Source: Pedobacter sp. UBA4863 (GTDB lineage Bacteria > Bacteroidota > Bacteroidia > Sphingobacteriales > Sphingobacteriaceae). Taken from it: 27,810 nt of DNA. The stretch is from positions 9,688 through 37,497 of the forward strand of contig NZ_DHDZ01000047.1 of NCBI RefSeq assembly GCF_002399615.1, given 5' to 3'. The position numbers were made by a program, and so were the translations under genes. Below, one piece after another: positions 15,197-22,775 of the stretch (its first letter is position 1; each line of letters starts with the position of its first letter). The notes beneath the pieces are model-generated. The model was not told where the DNA came from and did no database searches. It worked only from the letters and a program-made list of their open reading frames with translations.

Positions 15197-15286
15197 AAAT
15201 ACTGCATGACTTAGTTTTAGGATGAATTATCCTGAGGTATAAAGTAAAGCTAAATTAATAAAAAATGGAGACACAAGCAGGAATAA

Positions 15287-15312
15287 TTTCAAATTTGCTT
15301 TGAAATTTGAAA
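15287..15312. repeat. AT-rich hairpin in the 15010-15468 gap
   Basis: TTTCAAATTT (15287-15296) and AAATTTGAAA (15303-15312) form a perfect 10-bp stem with a 6-nt loop. A smaller AGGAT/ATCCT pair occurs at 15219-15233 and ATGTG/CACAT at 15435-15448. A T12 run at about 15023-15034, soon after the M23-like gene, may help end that transcript. No gene is supported anywhere in 15010-15468. Confidence 0.45.
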
Positions 15313-15392
15313 GCTAAGCGAATATTGTTTAACGCGGGCTTTCACATATTCATTTCACCATCAATACATTACACGACGAGCAACTTAAAAAC

Positions 15393-15408
15393 CTGTTATT
15401 AATAACAG
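15393..15408. promoter_or_regulatory. Perfect 16-bp palindrome CTGTTATTAATAACAG
   Basis: An uninterrupted, fully symmetric 16-bp sequence located about 60 bp beyond the 3' end of the esterase-family gene. Its form suits a homodimeric regulator or a site-specific DNA-processing protein. No nearby promoter is apparent, so the assignment as a binding site is an inference. Confidence 0.3.
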
Positions 15409-15468
15409 ATTAATGCCTAAAATTCACACTAAATATGTGGTTACACATTCCAGTCGAGCCACATCCCA

Positions 15469-16419
15469 TTAATCCAACGGTTCGCTTGCCGAAGTGTTTC
15501 TAATAAAAATTAGCGCATCATAATCTAAACCAAGTTTAACGGGTATAGCAAAAGGTTTTCGCCAATCGGCCCAAATATTGGTAATAGTGCTCTCTAACCC
15601 AGCGAAAGGGTTGTTTTGGGCAAATTTCACATAAAAATCGGTTTTATTGCTTTTGCTAAAAATTTCGGAAAAGTTATTCATTGGCTTTTCCAATTGATGC
15701 TTTTCAAAAAGAAAACTTCCATCTGCTTTAAATACCAGCGTACTTACCCCACCTTCATAGGTATCAAACCCAATATTAAAATATTTTGAGGATAATTTAT
15801 TTGCCAAATGCTTGCCCATCGCACTTGCTCCTACCACCTTAGCATCATATCGGGCCAAATGTAAATTATGCCCCCATATTATTATTTTTTGTTTCAAACG
15901 CTCCTGTCTTTCTAGCACTATATTCGCCATTAAGCTATCACGAGTAAAGGGATCATAAAAACCTTCTTGATGAAAACCAAAAACACTGACGAGTTGTGTT
16001 GGATTTTTATGATTGTAAGCTTTAACCCACTCAAATAAAGCATAAAACTCTTCGGTGTTATATAGCCCTAAGTTTTTCATGAGCATTTTTAGATTGCCTT
16101 CCTCTCCAGAAACATAGCCGTTGATCCTAGCTAAAGCTGTATCCAAATATTCAAATCCAATTTCTCTATACCCTTCATTTACTATCAAGTAACGTATAAT
16201 TTTCACTTTCTCTTGATAAAACTCTTTGGTGCCGTGACTGGCTTCTGCCAAACCCAAAACCTTCACCGAGTCTAAGTCTTTAGCTAACAAACTGATATAA
16301 TCGCCTTTTAAACTAACAGCATTAGTATTTAACCAGTTCAACAATTTGGATTGATTGCTTAATTGGGCATTTGAGCTTAACGTAAATAGCATTAAAACAG
16401 CGAGTATTATTCTTTTCAT
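15469..16419 (-). CDS. Exported erythromycin-esterase-family protein
   Basis: A 316-residue member of the erythromycin esterase (Ere/succinoglycan biosynthesis) superfamily with an N-terminal signal peptide (MKRIILAVLMLFTLSSNAQ). Visible family residues are the LAEASHG motif with Glu59 and His62, Glu90 in IGFEYLD, FGFHQEGF (147-154) and WGHNLHLA with His184 and His187. Ere enzymes open macrolide rings by hydrolysis, but most chromosomal members of the superfamily have no known substrate. This one is shorter than EreA/EreB (around 400 residues) and is exported. It stands alone. A resistance role should not be assumed. Membership of the family is well supported. Confidence 0.82.
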   Translation of the reverse strand: MKRIILAVLMLFTLSSNAQLSNQSKLLNWLNTNAVSLKGDYISLLAKDLDSVKVLGLAEASHGTKEFYQEKVKIIRYLIVNEGYREIGFEYLDTALARINGYVSGEEGNLKMLMKNLGLYNTEEFYALFEWVKAYNHKNPTQLVSVFGFHQEGFYDPFTRDSLMANIVLERQERLKQKIIIWGHNLHLARYDAKVVGASAMGKHLANKLSSKYFNIGFDTYEGGVSTLVFKADGSFLFEKHQLEKPMNNFSEIFSKSNKTDFYVKFAQNNPFAGLESTITNIWADWRKPFAIPVKLGLDYDALIFIRNTSASEPLD

Positions 16420-16477
16420 ATCCTCATTTTTAATAATGATGCAAGGTGCAACCTATTTCCACAGTTTTTTGTTAAAT

Positions 16478-16628
16478 AGTCCCGATTGGAGTGAAATATT
16501 TCTTGTTTTACGTACCTTCAAAACGTGTCGTGCTGAGTTTATCGAAGCATCTGTTAACTATGAAACATCTTTCAACGGGCTTAAGATAACAGCACTCGAA
16601 CAAAAAGATTGAAACATAAAGCGGGACG
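16478..16628. repeat. MITE-like element, copy 2
   Basis: The left end (16478-16506, beginning AGTCCCGATTGGAGTG and ending TTTCTTGT) aligns base for base in length with the left end of copy 1 at 6848. The right end (16600-16628, ACAAAAAGATT ... AAAGCGGGACG) aligns with the right end of copy 1. The interior differs: it carries an imperfect palindrome around TCGTGCTGAGTTTATCGAAG (16529-16548) rather than CGTCATTTTCGAC. The rest of the 16629-16814 gap shows only TTGCTGCGCTTCAAA, similar to the sequence just after copy 1, and two near -7 matches (16765 TAAATTCG, 16792 TACCTTTT) that could serve the aconitase gene. Confidence 0.5.
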
Positions 16629-16814
16629 AACGCTAACAACCATCACTATTGCTGCGCTTCAAAAAATCTTTTTAAAGCAATCTCTTACGCAACAAGCAGC
16701 TATTCAGAACCATTCCAAATAATATAATGATAATGAGATGATAGCGTTACACCTCTTTTTTTTGTAAATTCGCAGCTAACAGATATTTTATTACCTTTTA
16801 AACACAGATTATCA

Positions 16815-19097
16815 ATGGCTTTTGATATAGAAATGATCAAAAAGGTGTATGCAAACTTTGGCGAACGTGTAGATGCGGCTCGTGAATTAGTTGGCAGGCC
16901 TTTAACACTTTCAGAAAAGATATTATACGCACACCTTTGGGACGGAAAATCGAATAAGGCATTTGTACGTGGTACTGATTATGTAGATTTTGCCCCAGAT
17001 AGAGTGGCGATGCAAGATGCAACGGCACAAATGGCGCTATTACAGTTTATGCAAGCTGGCAGACCAAAAGTTGCAGTACCATCTTCTGTACACTGCGATC
17101 ACTTAATCACTGCCAAATTAGGCGCCGAAATAGATTTGCCTCATGCAAAAACAGAAAGTGCAGAAGTTTTCGACTTTCTTTCTTCGGTTTCTAACAAATA
17201 CGGCATTGGTTTCTGGAAACCAGGTGCAGGTATCATTCACCAAGTAATTTTAGAAAACTATGCTTTTCCGGGCGGTATGATGATTGGTACCGATAGCCAC
17301 ACCGTAAATGCGGGCGGATTAGGCATGTTGGCCATTGGTGTTGGCGGTGCCGATGCCTGCGATGTAATGGCTGGATTACCTTGGGAGCTGAAATTCCCTA
17401 AATTAATTGGCGTGAAGTTAACCGGAAAATTAAACGGTTGGACTTCGGCTAAAGACGTAATTTTAAAAGTTGCCGGTATTTTAACTGTAAAAGGCGGAAC
17501 GGGCGCTATTGTAGAATATTTTGGCGACGGCGCCATTAACTTAAGCTGTACCGGCAAAGGAACCATCTGTAACATGGGTGCAGAAATTGGTGCTACTACC
17601 TCTACTTTTGGTTACGACGAGAGCATGGAGCGTTATTTACGTGCTACCAACCGTGCCGATGTAGCTGATGCTGCCAACGCTGTAAAACAACACTTAACTG
17701 GCGATGCCGAAGTTTATGCGGAGCCTGAAAAATATTTCGATCAAATTATTGAAATTAACTTAGACGAATTAGAACCTTATTTAAACGGTCCGTTTACGCC
17801 AGATTTAGCTACCCCTATTTCTAAAATGAAAGAGGTTGCTGCTGCCAACGAATGGCCAACCAAAGTAGAGTGGGGCTTAATTGGTTCTTGTACCAACTCG
17901 TCTTACGAAGATTTGTCTCGTGCCGCCTCGGTAGCTAAACAAGCTATTGCAAAAGGTTTGGGCAAAAAAGCTGAATTTGGCATTAACCCAGGTTCTGAGC
18001 AAGTACGCTACACCGCAGATAGAGATGGTTTCTTAGCTACTTTTAAAGATTTAGACGCTACTATTTTCACCAACGCCTGCGGCCCTTGTATTGGTATGTG
18101 GGACAGAACCGGCGCCGAAAAGCAAGAGAAAAACACCATTGTACACTCGTTTAACCGTAACTTTGCTAAACGTGCCGATGGCAACCCTAATACTTACGCT
18201 TTTGTAACTTCACCAGAGTTGGTTGCGGCCTTAGCCATTGCCGGCGATTTAAGCTTCAATCCGCTTACGGATACCTTAACTAACGATAAAGGCGAGCAAG
18301 TAAAATTAGATGAACCAACAGGCTTCGAATTGCCAGCAAAAGGTTATGCTGTAGAAGATGCAGGCTACCAAGCTCCGGCAGAAGACGGCTCTAACGTAGA
18401 AGTTAAGGTTTCCCCTACTTCGCATCGTCTGCAACTGCTAGATCCTTTCGCACCTTGGGAAGGTACAGATTTAAAAGGCTTGAAGCTATTAATCAAAGCT
18501 AAAGGTAAATGTACTACCGACCATATCTCGATGGCTGGCCCATGGTTAAAATTCCGTGGTCACTTAGACAACATCTCTAACAACATGTTAATTGGGGCGG
18601 TAAATTACTTTAACGATAAAACAGACGATATTAAAAACCAATTGACTGGCGAGTACGGACCTGTTCCTGCTACGCAACGTGCCTACAAAGCAGCAGGCAT
18701 TGGCTCTATCGTTGTTGGCGATGAAAACTATGGCGAAGGTTCATCTCGTGAGCACGCAGCCATGGAGCCTCGTCACTTAGGTGTACGTGCGGTATTGGTA
18801 AAATCTTTTGCCCGTATCCACGAAACTAACTTGAAAAAACAAGGTATGTTAGGCTTAACTTTTGCAGACAAAGAAGATTACAACAAAATTCAAGAGGATG
18901 ATGTAATCGATATCTTAGGCTTAACAGAATTTGCGCCTAACAAGCCATTAACTTTGGTATTGCACCATGCAGATGGCTCTACAGAAACTTTTGAGGTAAA
19001 CCACAGCTACAACGAACAACAAATTGAGTGGTTTAAAGCTGGCGGAGCCCTGAATATCATCAGAAAAGAAGCTGCCGCAAAAGCTGCACAGGCTTAG
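16815..19097 (+). CDS. acn: Aconitate hydratase (mitochondrial-type aconitase)
   Basis: A 760-residue TCA-cycle enzyme that interconverts citrate and isocitrate with a [4Fe-4S] cluster. The cluster ligands are Cys359 in GSCTNSSYED and Cys422 and Cys425 in NACGPCIGMW, nearly the same numbering as in mitochondrial aconitase. Other visible active-site blocks are PSSVHCDHLI (89-98), IGTDSHT and the swivel-domain GEGSSREHAAMEPRHLG. Length and motif spacing point to the mitochondrial-type subfamily rather than the longer AcnA (about 890) or AcnB. It is monocistronic and followed by a strong terminator (19152-19188). Confidence 0.96.
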   Translation: MAFDIEMIKKVYANFGERVDAARELVGRPLTLSEKILYAHLWDGKSNKAFVRGTDYVDFAPDRVAMQDATAQMALLQFMQAGRPKVAVPSSVHCDHLITAKLGAEIDLPHAKTESAEVFDFLSSVSNKYGIGFWKPGAGIIHQVILENYAFPGGMMIGTDSHTVNAGGLGMLAIGVGGADACDVMAGLPWELKFPKLIGVKLTGKLNGWTSAKDVILKVAGILTVKGGTGAIVEYFGDGAINLSCTGKGTICNMGAEIGATTSTFGYDESMERYLRATNRADVADAANAVKQHLTGDAEVYAEPEKYFDQIIEINLDELEPYLNGPFTPDLATPISKMKEVAAANEWPTKVEWGLIGSCTNSSYEDLSRAASVAKQAIAKGLGKKAEFGINPGSEQVRYTADRDGFLATFKDLDATIFTNACGPCIGMWDRTGAEKQEKNTIVHSFNRNFAKRADGNPNTYAFVTSPELVAALAIAGDLSFNPLTDTLTNDKGEQVKLDEPTGFELPAKGYAVEDAGYQAPAEDGSNVEVKVSPTSHRLQLLDPFAPWEGTDLKGLKLLIKAKGKCTTDHISMAGPWLKFRGHLDNISNNMLIGAVNYFNDKTDDIKNQLTGEYGPVPATQRAYKAAGIGSIVVGDENYGEGSSREHAAMEPRHLGVRAVLVKSFARIHETNLKKQGMLGLTFADKEDYNKIQEDDVIDILGLTEFAPNKPLTLVLHHADGSTETFEVNHSYNEQQIEWFKAGGALNIIRKEAAAKAAQA

Positions 19098-19114
19098 TAG
19101 TCCGTTAGTTCTCT

Positions 19115-19142
19115 CGTCATTTCGACTAAAGGAAATCTAACG
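19115..19142. repeat. CGTCATTTCGAC-type intergenic repeat
   Basis: CGTCATTTCGAC (19115-19126) followed by AAAGGAAATCTAACG. The leading motif recurs with small changes at 6639, 6879, 9184 and 10366. It lies between the aconitase stop and its terminator. Confidence 0.5.
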
Positions 19143-19151
19143 CTTAGTATT

Positions 19152-19188
19152 AAAACCCAATTGACTTGATGTTAATTGGGTTTTTATT
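19152..19188 (+). terminator. Intrinsic terminator of the aconitase gene
   Basis: The stem AAAACCCAATTGAC / GTTAATTGGGTTTT (14 pairs including one G-U) has a 5-nt loop and runs into a T-rich tail. It lies 54 nt downstream of the stop codon. Confidence 0.85.
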
Positions 19189-19284
19189 TACAACCTAATA
19201 CCTGACCACTAATTCCTTACCACTTTATGAGAAGAGCAATTATACTGCTGCTATTTCCCGAAAGTCTTGCTGTTCATTCCAACT

Positions 19285-19320
19285 CCTCGCCTTCCGCCAG
19301 CTGGCGGATCGGCTGCGGGG
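19285..19320. repeat. GC-rich palindrome TCCGCCAGCTGGCGGA with imperfect outer stem
   Basis: A perfect 16-bp palindrome at 19293-19308 sits inside a longer imperfect stem (CCTCGC at 19285, GCGGGG at 19315). It is much more GC-rich than the surrounding AT-rich spacer. It looks like a dispersed repeat or a binding site. Nothing else is evident in 19189-19368. Confidence 0.55.
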
Positions 19321-19368
19321 TTTCCATTGCCATCAAGTCTATTTAACTTCTGGTATTGCTGTTATAAT

Positions 19369-19677
19369 TTACAAATCGTCTACTTTCTTTATAGCCTTCC
19401 AATCCCAAACTCCATAAATTGTTTTTTCTAATACAACAACGTAATTTACTTTATTATAATTAAACTGCCTACTAAATATATTTCTGTCTATAGTATCTAA
19501 AACATTTTTATGCTCATACTTAAATGCTTCAAATATCAAATAATTTAATTTATCTTTCTGTGTTATTGGTAATTTTGGAATAAAAGTTAAATCTTTAGCT
19601 CGTCTGCTATAACCCCACCAGTAAGCAAAAAGCAGAGGCAAAAAATAGAAAAAGTAGTAATATTCAATTTTGTCCAT
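19369..19677 (-). CDS. Small membrane-anchored protein of unknown function
   Basis: A 102-residue protein. Residues of about 6-22 (YYYFFYFLPLLFAYWWG) are a single aromatic-rich membrane segment followed by SRR, suggesting the C-terminal 75 residues face the cytoplasm. That part is Lys/Asn/Tyr-rich with no recognisable motif. The ATG at 19677 is the only good start. Low-complexity composition and isolation between repeats make it a weaker gene call than its neighbours. Confidence 0.55.
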   Translation of the reverse strand: MDKIEYYYFFYFLPLLFAYWWGYSRRAKDLTFIPKLPITQKDKLNYLIFEAFKYEHKNVLDTIDRNIFSRQFNYNKVNYVVVLEKTIYGVWDWKAIKKVDDL

Positions 19678-19732
19678 GTCTTATTTTCTTTAGCAAGTTA
19701 AATACTTTAAGCCTTAAACTAAAAACCGATGC

Positions 19733-19797
19733 TGAAATAAATTCTGCATGACGGGGCAAAAATATAAGTTACCCTGAATTTATTTCAAGGTTTGCCC
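19733..19797. repeat. Nested inverted repeat of the GATGCTGAAAT type
   Basis: TGAAATAAATTC (19733-19744) pairs perfectly with GAATTTATTTCA (19776-19787), and GGGCAAA (19754-19760) pairs with TTTGCCC (19791-19797). The two pairings overlap and cannot form at the same time in one strand. The left arm resembles, in inverse orientation, the TGCTGAGTTTATCGAAGCATCT sequence in the repeat at 16478. Confidence 0.5.
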
Positions 19798-19834
19798 AGC
19801 AATTGTACAACTAACACCCCCCAAAAAAAACATA

Positions 19835-20071
19835 TTACAACCCTTCCAAAGCCTCGTCCTCAGCTAAAAACTGCTCAATAGCATGAACATCTTTTTCAAA
19901 AACATGTAACTGCACTCCACTTATCGAAGTATTAAAAACCGGATAAACCAATGCCACATTTTCACCTGAAAGAAAACATTCAAAACCAGCATCTAGCAAA
20001 CGAGTTTTCACAATATTCGCCTCCATTGGATTTTCGAAAGTTTTGTAAACTACTATTTTATTCTCTGTCAT
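19835..20071 (-). CDS. DUF2007 domain protein
   Basis: A 78-residue protein consisting of one DUF2007 (putative signal-transducing protein) domain. The pattern IVVYKTFENPMEANIVKTRLLDAGFECFLSGENVA...GVQLHVFEKDVHAIEQFLAED is an alpha/beta ferredoxin-like layout resembling small PII-like folds. It is clearly paralogous to the N-terminal half of the next gene upstream (20077-20508), from which it is separated by only 5 nt, so the two are co-transcribed. The molecular role is unknown. Confidence 0.82.
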   Translation of the reverse strand: MTENKIVVYKTFENPMEANIVKTRLLDAGFECFLSGENVALVYPVFNTSISGVQLHVFEKDVHAIEQFLAEDEALEGL

Positions 20072-20076
20072 AAGAT

Positions 20077-20508
20077 CTAGTTAAATTCGTGTCCACACTT
20101 ATAACAATGATAACACTTATTTGCTTTAAAAGGATATATGGTCATCAAAATAGAGAGCACTACAACCCACCAGCTATGCTTATTTTTAGTTGCCAAACCA
20201 TAGCTTACATTGGTAGAGCCGCAGTTTTCACAAGCTACTGCTTTAGCCCCATCTTGCTCAACTTCTATTTCTGGCACTTCGAGCGCTACATCATCTGCCA
20301 GTAAAACGTTAATTTGTTCTACATCTTTCTCGAAAACGTTTAGCTTAACACCGCCTATTGCCTGGTTAAAAAGTGGCTGTATCGTTGCTACATTTTCATC
20401 GGTTAAAAAACAGCGAATACCTGCATCTTCCAATTTTGCTTTAATGATATTGGCTTCTATGGGGTTATAAAAAGTACTGTAAACTATTATTTTATCGCTC
20501 ATTCCCAT
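20077..20508 (-). CDS. DUF2007 protein with C-terminal split zinc ribbon and hydrophobic hairpin
   Basis: A 143-residue protein. Residues 5-77 are a DUF2007 domain paralogous to the following gene. The C-terminal part has a zinc-ribbon pair CENC (93-96) and CYKC (135-138), with an extra Cys132. Between the two knuckles lies a strongly hydrophobic stretch, WWVVVLSILMTIYPF (113-127), long enough for a membrane-embedded segment. A start at the third residue (20502) is equally possible. It is likely expressed with the smaller paralogue. A sensor or adaptor at the membrane is a guess; no enzymatic motif is present. Confidence 0.8.
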   Translation of the reverse strand: MGMSDKIIVYSTFYNPIEANIIKAKLEDAGIRCFLTDENVATIQPLFNQAIGGVKLNVFEKDVEQINVLLADDVALEVPEIEVEQDGAKAVACENCGSTNVSYGLATKNKHSWWVVVLSILMTIYPFKANKCYHCYKCGHEFN

Positions 20509-20520
20509 AAATATAGCTAT

Positions 20521-20925
20521 TTATTTCGACAAAAATTCTTGCCACCAATACCCCGATTGTTTGATGGTGCGTTGCTGTGTTTTAAAATCGTTATGCACCA
20601 AACCAAAACGAGCCTGATAGCCTTCGGCCCATTCAAAATTGTCCATCAGTGTCCAAGCTAAATAGCCTGTAATATTTACGCCTTCACTTTTGGCTTTTAG
20701 TAAGGCTGCTAAATAAGCTTTAAAATAAGCAACTCTTGCCTGATCATCGACCTTTCCATCTACTAAATGGTCTCGATAGCAAGCACCATTTTCGGTAATC
20801 ATGATATTTTTAATTTCTGGATAGGCCGCAAACTGTTTAATGATACGATAAAAACTGTTGGCATTTACTTCCCATCCCATAGCAGTATGCAGAACTCTCC
20901 TATTTTTAGCCTTTATTTCTCTACC
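20521..20925 (-). pseudogene. Truncated GH1 beta-glucosidase (C-terminal quarter only)
   Basis: The frame encodes the C-terminal end of a glycoside hydrolase family 1 enzyme: HTAMGWEVN, the nucleophile motif MITENG, then GYLAWTLMDNFEWAEGY and a normal C-terminus (QEFLSK). An ATG at 20880 would give 119 residues, against about 450 for a full enzyme. GH1-like sequence continues in frame upstream of that ATG (VLHTA) to about 20925, where it meets the 3' end of the MutS-like gene. The catalytic acid/base motif (NEP) and most of the barrel are missing, so the product cannot be an active glucosidase. The 3' part is undamaged, which suggests one deletion or rearrangement with its breakpoint at 20921-20930. 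Whether it is still translated is unknown. Confidence 0.85.
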
Positions 20926-22729
20926 CTAAACCTATTTGCTTTAACAAAATTGCGGCATTAAACTTAGTACAAGGTCCTTGTTTAATCAAATAATCAAATT
21001 CCATTTCGTTAGCTGCCAACTGAATATCAAAGTGGAAATTACGCACCGCAGTTGGGTGTACCTGTTCTAGTTCTGAAAGTTGCAGGTCGTGGGTTGCGAA
21101 TAAGGTTGGTGTACCTATGGTAATTAACTTTTCGATAAAGGCTTTAGAACCATCAAATTTGTCTTTACTGTTTGTTCCTCGTAACATTTCGTCAATTAAA
21201 ACAAAGGCATTGGGGTTTTTCGCTACTTCAACCAAAATCATTTTTAAACGATTTAACTCTGCTTTAAAGGTAGAAGTGCTTTCTATCAAATTATCTTTGA
21301 TACGCATATAGGTTAACAAACGAAAGATAGACAAGTTTAGCTGCTTTGCACAAACGGGCGCACCCGCATAAGCCAATACCATGTTAATGCCAATAGTGCG
21401 TAAAAAAGTGCTTTTACCAGCCATATTAGAACCTGTAATGATATCCACCGTAGGTGTTTCTTTTAAGCTGTAAGTATTATCTACCCTTTTGCTAGCAGTA
21501 ATTAACGGATGCCCCAAGGCTTTGGCCTGTAAAGAAAAATCATCGTTGATAACTGGAAAGCTCCAATTAGGGCGGTTGTGATTTAATGTAGCGATAGAAA
21601 TGAGTTCTTCGAAGTAACCAATGCGATCTAAACCGTGCGCCACCTGGTCACCTACATTTCTACACCAATCTCCCAATTTAATACAGCATTTTAAATCCCA
21701 AAGTAAAAAGAAGTTAAGAATGGCGTACAGCAGGAAATTCAATCGGGCATCAAACTCCACAATAATCTTAGCTAAGATTTTAATATGGGTGCTTACTTTT
21801 TCGTCAGAGTGGAATAGTCTTTTGATGTAATTGCTCCTCCAAACACGCTGTTCTGTCCACTCAATGGCATCGGCATAGCTACTTAGCATACCCGAACTAC
21901 CACTAAACCCATAATAAACAGTGGTAATTTGCTTAGCATAATAATAGGTTAGCATAGCATTAGCAAAAGTTATTAGGCCAAAAAAGCTCCAAAGTGCACC
22001 ACCAAAAACTAATGCGGCTAAGCACAATAGCGACATGAAATAAGGCACCAATTTCACATAGATTTTCAGCAGCTTATTGTCAGTAAAAGCAACTTGCTTT
22101 AACAATTGATTTCCGAGTTTATGCTTAATTTCTTCAATTTTATTTACTTCATGTCCTTTTAAGTTAGCTCTAAAAACAAAGGTACTATCTATATGTTCGG
22201 TTAATTCTTTAACGGCTTCTTGACGCTCAACAATGGTGGCTAGATTACTAACTGTAGCCAAATGTTTTGCCAATTCTTCTGTTCCAATTTTAGAGATACC
22301 CCTGTTAATCAAAGCATAAAGTGATGATTTTCCGAAAATATCCAAATCGGAAAGGTAAGCGTGGCTTTCGTCTTCAAACGCAGTACCGTCGTCGTATCCG
22401 TTAGGCTTGCCTTGCAATAACGCAATCTCGTTTTCAAATACCCAAAGTAAGTGCTGATGGAACTTATATTCTTTTTCTAATCTATTTTGTTGCCTCACTA
22501 CCGCAGCAAAAGTAAAGATTGGCACTAATAGCAGCACCGTCCAAATAATATGGGCAATAGTTCCTTCAGAGCTAACCAAACCCACAAAAAAACCAATTTC
22601 TACTAAAAGCAATGCCACCCGCACCAAAGAAAGCTGATCTACTTTTTTCTTTAGCGCAGCAATGTTTATTTCTTGATCTTTAGCTAACTGCTCGTATTTT
22701 TTTAATCTATCTAGCTCGGTATTTAACAT
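20921..22729 (-). CDS. Membrane-anchored MutS-like ATPase
   Basis: A 602-residue protein counted from the ATG at 22729 (MLNTELDRLKKYEQL). The frame opens earlier at a TTG (22768), but that would leave only 7 bp to the divergent rlmH start. After a short coiled coil, two hydrophobic segments lie at about residues 35-78 and another pair at about 230-272. The C-terminal 200 residues are a MutS-type ATPase with Walker A GSNMAGKST (433-441), Walker B IDEMLRGTNSKD and ATHDLQLSELE. The N-terminal mismatch-recognition and connector domains of true MutS are absent. It is therefore a member of the MutS-related transmembrane ATPases whose role is not established. Its stop overlaps the GH1 remnant. Confidence 0.85.
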   Translation of the reverse strand: MLNTELDRLKKYEQLAKDQEINIAALKKKVDQLSLVRVALLLVEIGFFVGLVSSEGTIAHIIWTVLLLVPIFTFAAVVRQQNRLEKEYKFHQHLLWVFENEIALLQGKPNGYDDGTAFEDESHAYLSDLDIFGKSSLYALINRGISKIGTEELAKHLATVSNLATIVERQEAVKELTEHIDSTFVFRANLKGHEVNKIEEIKHKLGNQLLKQVAFTDNKLLKIYVKLVPYFMSLLCLAALVFGGALWSFFGLITFANAMLTYYYAKQITTVYYGFSGSSGMLSSYADAIEWTEQRVWRSNYIKRLFHSDEKVSTHIKILAKIIVEFDARLNFLLYAILNFFLLWDLKCCIKLGDWCRNVGDQVAHGLDRIGYFEELISIATLNHNRPNWSFPVINDDFSLQAKALGHPLITASKRVDNTYSLKETPTVDIITGSNMAGKSTFLRTIGINMVLAYAGAPVCAKQLNLSIFRLLTYMRIKDNLIESTSTFKAELNRLKMILVEVAKNPNAFVLIDEMLRGTNSKDKFDGSKAFIEKLITIGTPTLFATHDLQLSELEQVHPTAVRNFHFDIQLAANEMEFDYLIKQGPCTKFNAAILLKQIGLG

Positions 22730-22737
22730 TATATTTG
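22730..22737 (+). promoter_or_regulatory. -7 box (TATATTTG) for rlmH
   Basis: An exact TAnnTTTG match 38 nt before the rlmH ATG, in the divergent spacer. On the opposite strand, TATCTTTA (22751-22758), one mismatch from consensus, could serve the MutS-like gene and lies about 21 nt before its ATG at 22729. Confidence 0.4.
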
Positions 22738-22775
22738 AAGAATTAAGCTGTAAAGATAAAAAACACAATCATTAG

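Noticed and set aside
15265..15303. 12-codon frame METQAGIISNLL in the array-bearing gap
   Set aside because: It is too short, has no supporting context and overlaps the AT-rich hairpin at 15287-15312.
19277..19336. Short minus-strand frame MAMETPQPIRQLAEGEELE
   Set aside because: It is made almost wholly of the GC-rich palindrome and has no promoter or coding context.
22730..22768. TTG start for the MutS-like protein
   Set aside because: It would leave no room for divergent promoters with rlmH, and an ATG at 22729 gives a sensible N-terminus.
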